A stretch of DNA of 64,000 bases from Cannabis sativa (Eukaryota; Streptophyta; Magnoliopsida; Rosales; Cannabaceae). Where the stretch lies: positions 36,879,660 to 36,943,659 of the forward strand of contig NC_083601.1 in assembly GCF_029168945.1 (NCBI RefSeq), written 5' to 3'. The notes under the pieces are model-generated. The model was not told the DNA's origin. It saw only the letters and a list, made by a program, of their open reading frames with translations, and made no database searches. Positions within the stretch are counted from its first letter, which is position 1. Each line of letters starts with the position of its first letter. This document shows positions 60,564 to 64,000 of this stretch, piece by piece. A program made the position numbers and the translations under genes.

Positions 60564-63500
60564 ACTGCCTATATGTATATATATGAGTAAACCTTTTATA
60601 ATTATAGCATCGCCAACCCCTAATCCAACCCGTATGTAAGGATAAAAAAAGTTGAGAATAAACGCAAAAAAATTATAAACTACTGTGATTATAATTGATT
60701 ATACAATTAATGAAATTTTAAGAGCACTCCAAACAGTTTCTTTATTCTATCTTTAAAATATATCATCAAAATTTTACTTTTTTTTTTTATTATTTTATAG
60801 CACATTTTTAATTACACCATACATCAGTTTCTGTAAAATACATCACTAATTTTTTTTTTTTTCTAAATATTAATACACTTTATTCATTTTAAATATATAA
60901 TATTAATATATACACATATCCTCATACAAAAATAATTATTAAAACCCAATACAGTTAATAAAATATGTTTAAATGAATGCATAATATTCTATAAATGTAG
61001 AGCATGAATAGTAAATTTTAAAGAAACTTTAAAATGATAAAAGAGTTTAGAACATCTGCGTATAATAAGGTTTTAAAAGTTTTTCTATTTCAAAAGATTT
61101 GTTGTGAGTGATCGGTATTTGAACCAAACTTCATTTAGAAAATCAAAATGGTATCAACTATCAAGAATCAAGCTTAACCTATTTTTTTTTTTGTTAGGGC
61201 CAATCACGCTAAACTTTAAACCATATTCTATCATGCGAATTAAAAAATTAATAGTAAATCTTAATAATACAGTTTTGTTAAAATAATAAAACAAATTTTT
61301 AATATACTTAACACACAAAAATACCTTATTGACATTTTGATTTATATAAAAATTAATTTCGATAGAACTTTGTTGATTAAACAGGAAAAAAGGTCTATTT
61401 TTTAAAGTCAATAATACAACAAATTGCATATTTTACAATCACCAAAAAATAAAATAGTATAAAAGAGTAATAAATAACCTAACGACCTCAAAACCTTGAA
61501 AATGGCTTTGATATTGAAAAGGACCCTATGACACTTTAATTTGGAAAAAATCTAAATTTGTGGACAAAATTGTCTTGGGCATTTGGCCGCTGAAAGAAGC
61601 ACCACAATAAATATAAAATTATTTAAGCAAAAAAAGTATGTATAAAATTATGATAAAAATTGGATAATTTTGTCTTGGAACAAACGTTGAGTAGTTCTAT
61701 TTTTGGATGTGATGATCCCAAGTAGGACCCAAACAAAGAGAATAAGAATCCCATAATTCCATGCAAACTATCTAAAATAATATAATTGAACTTAGAAAGT
61801 TAATTAATCAAATATTATTTTATACACTTTAATGATCAATCTTTCTTTATGTCCAACATTCTAAATGTCATTATTTTAATAAATAATATCGGAAACAATA
61901 AATGTTTTTTTATTATTTTAGAGGTGGAACTTGAAAGTCCCACATTTCACTGATTCTCCAATAACACCCATACTTCACTTCACCCATGTGTTAGGAGAAA
62001 ATTAAAGTTATACCATTGTATTCACCCAAGAGATTTTCACTATTTTTTTAAAAAATATTTAATTCAGTCTTAAAAAACAAACAAAAGTTCATATACTTTT
62101 TGAGTTTATTTAAGCAATATTATAAACATTCCTTTAAAACTAAACAAAAGTATTTATTAATTAGAAGAGTACATGAGGTCCATATTTTATGTGGAAGAAT
62201 TTGATTGATCCAACTGCATAAAAAAACCACTTGGTAGAGCTGTAGACTATAGAGAGTACATAAATTGTGTCATTCTGCATTGGACTAGATTATCTGGCTT
62301 CATGTTTGTGAAAATATTTTACTAAAAATTAATGAGGAATGGTATTAGCTAGACCCTACCATGAAGTGATTTTTTTTTTTTTTTTTGAGTGGTTAGTAGT
62401 TGTTGGGTAATTCTATAGTATAATTTTTAATTGGACCGTTTCAATATATTTTTTTATTTGTTTCAGTATTTAGAAAAGTTTTTTAGTCTATCTCATTTTT
62501 TATAAGAGCAATGTTATTGAGCACTAATAATTTTTAGTACCTCTAAATATGTTATCTTGCGATTGGTTAGTGATATTCCTTAAAAATTATTATATTAAAT
62601 TATATGTGACTGGATCTTTTATTAGACCAATAGCAATATTGACACATAAGAGAGTGTTAAACACTATTGATATCTTTTAGCATTTTTATTTTTATAATTG
62701 TGTAAGTTGTACTTGTGATAGATTTTTTTTTTTGAACTAAGATAGTTTTCTCTTAATACACATGGTAAGTAATTGTTTGATCTTTATTTTCGATAATGTA
62801 CATTATTTAGAATTTTTAAAAAATATATGAATTGTCTTAAAAAATTACAGTGCACACGATCATAAAAAAAATAGCCTATTTTTTTTTTCAATCCTTTAGA
62901 AAATGTACAATATATTTTTCTGTAATTATTTTGTATAAATTATTAAATTAAATTTATAGGTAAATATTAAATTGCACAAATAATATACAATATAATATTG
63001 GATACATACCACCATCTTAGTTTAGGAATAAATATTCTATTAATATGTATATGTGAGTGATGAAACGTGCACTTAAATTATATAACTTAAGGTTATAATT
63101 TTTTAATCAAGTATGCTCATCTAAATTAAAATACCGTCTTCCAACACGTGTAATACTTTTACGATATATTTTATGCACATATGATTAGTAAAAATTACAA
63201 AAGTAACTTAGATTCTACTCAAACTCTTGTTACAATTAGGCCTAACTAAAGTACATTAAGTGGATGGAAGATATGTGGAATGGTGATAAAGTGACATTAG
63301 CAAAAGGCAAATCCAATTGGATAATGTGTAGTCCAACCATAAATAATTGTCGTTCTCAGATGATAATGTAGTAAGTTCATGAGGTAGGGCAGGTAAGGCT
63401 ATCAATGCCCTTTGGCCTTTGCCCTTGGGTTAGATATTATTATTATTATTTAAAAAAGAAATAAATAAATAAATTTGAATAGATGGGCGTAGGATTAGGA

Positions 63501-64000
63501 GGGGAGGGGGGTCATGATAGAGGGTGGAAAACTTTGAATGGTACAACAGAAGAGAAGAGCATCACATGCGAACAAAGTCACCCTCTGGTCACCTCTTCCT
63601 CTTCACTCTTCACTCTCACTGTCTCACTCTTCCCACGCGCATATATACTAGGCCATACATTTGGGGAGCCAACACGTTCCAATAAAAAATAGATAAAAGT
63701 TAGTTAAAAAAAACAGAAATATAGAAAGGTACCCCATATTTTTTTTAAAAGGTAAATAGCCGTACAGAAAATTTTAAATTTATCAACGGTGTAAATTTAA
63801 TTTTTATTTATAGTAGCATAAATAATTAATATTTATAAAATTATAATTTTTTTTTAATTTTGTCCGTATATATTTTATTTTAAAATTATTAAAAAAATAT
63901 TTAGAAGTAACTGATACTACATGTTTCTATCTAGATGCTCTGTTTAAAACAATAATAAAGTTTGTACTAACAAAATTAGAGAAAATTACAGTTTTACAAA
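60564..64000. other. Intergenic to window end, no gene seen
   Basis: AT-rich DNA. Near 63560-63650 a CT-rich stretch followed by GCGCATATATACTAGG resembles a promoter and TATA box that might serve a gene starting to the right of the window, but nothing coding is visible inside. Confidence 0.5.

Noticed and set aside
63483..63692. 69-aa frame near the right end
   Set aside because: Low-complexity CT-rich leader-like DNA; more likely promoter sequence of a gene outside the window.

Overview
This is a stretch of plant nuclear DNA. The evidence is interrupted genes with GT-AG introns, nuclear tRNA-Val and tRNA-Cys genes, and plant-only families: kiwellins, an AHL/PPC protein, a chloroplast bestrophin-type anion channel and a brassinosteroid-signalling kinase. 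Dense Ty1/copia, LINE, Helitron and MITE sequence fits the same picture. Protein similarities and AT-rich intergenic DNA suggest a eudicot, probably a rosid. I cannot name the species from the sequence alone.

Layout. 1-1.9 kb: 3' end of a Ty1/copia element (RT-RNase H, polypurine tract, 3' LTR). 2.6-12.7 kb: three kiwellin genes on the minus strand. Copies 1 and 3 share promoter and downstream sequence, so they arose by a duplication of about 1.1-1.3 kb. Between copies 2 and 3 lie a gag-like relic, a 72-bp copy of an AHL exon/intron junction and a large nested inverted repeat. 13.3-14.7 kb: a four-exon AHL-type gene with a MITE in intron 2. 15.5-16 kb: a decayed protein-kinase pseudogene. 16.4-20.8 kb: two direct copies of a 2-2.4 kb AT-rich repeat, one carrying a captured 69-bp exon. 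20.85-21.76 kb: a non-autonomous Helitron. 22.0 kb: tRNA-Val(CAC). 22.5-24.7 kb: a four-exon VCCN/bestrophin gene. 25.6-26.9 kb: a LINE relic split by a hAT-type MITE with a perfect 8-bp target duplication. 27.0-28.3 kb: a two-exon gene for an 80-aa membrane protein. 29.7-31.1 kb: a three-exon gene for a 159-aa protein of unknown function. 31.7 kb: tRNA-Cys(GCA). 31.8 kb: a broken copy of BSK exon 5. 33.0-36.1 kb: a 5'-truncated LINE with a 17-bp target duplication and one premature stop. 36.36-38.19 kb: a second Helitron of the same family. 38.3-39.6 kb: an F-box gene starting 92 bp after that Helitron. 39.7-41.2 kb: LTR-like DNA. 41.6-45.6 kb: a ten-exon BSK gene. 49.0-49.6 kb: a three-exon gene for a lysine-rich 81-aa protein. 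49.7-64 kb: no convincing coding gene, but several foldback elements, microsatellites and two orphan promoter-like patches.

The genes do not form one pathway. The kiwellins are secreted and defence-associated, VCCN works in the thylakoid membrane, BSK is a membrane-anchored pseudokinase in brassinosteroid signalling, and the F-box protein is a presumed SCF adaptor. The most unusual feature is how gene fragments have scattered locally. An AHL splice junction lies 4 kb from its parent gene and a BSK splice junction 12 kb from its parent; both keep intron sequence, so both were copied as DNA and not from mRNA.
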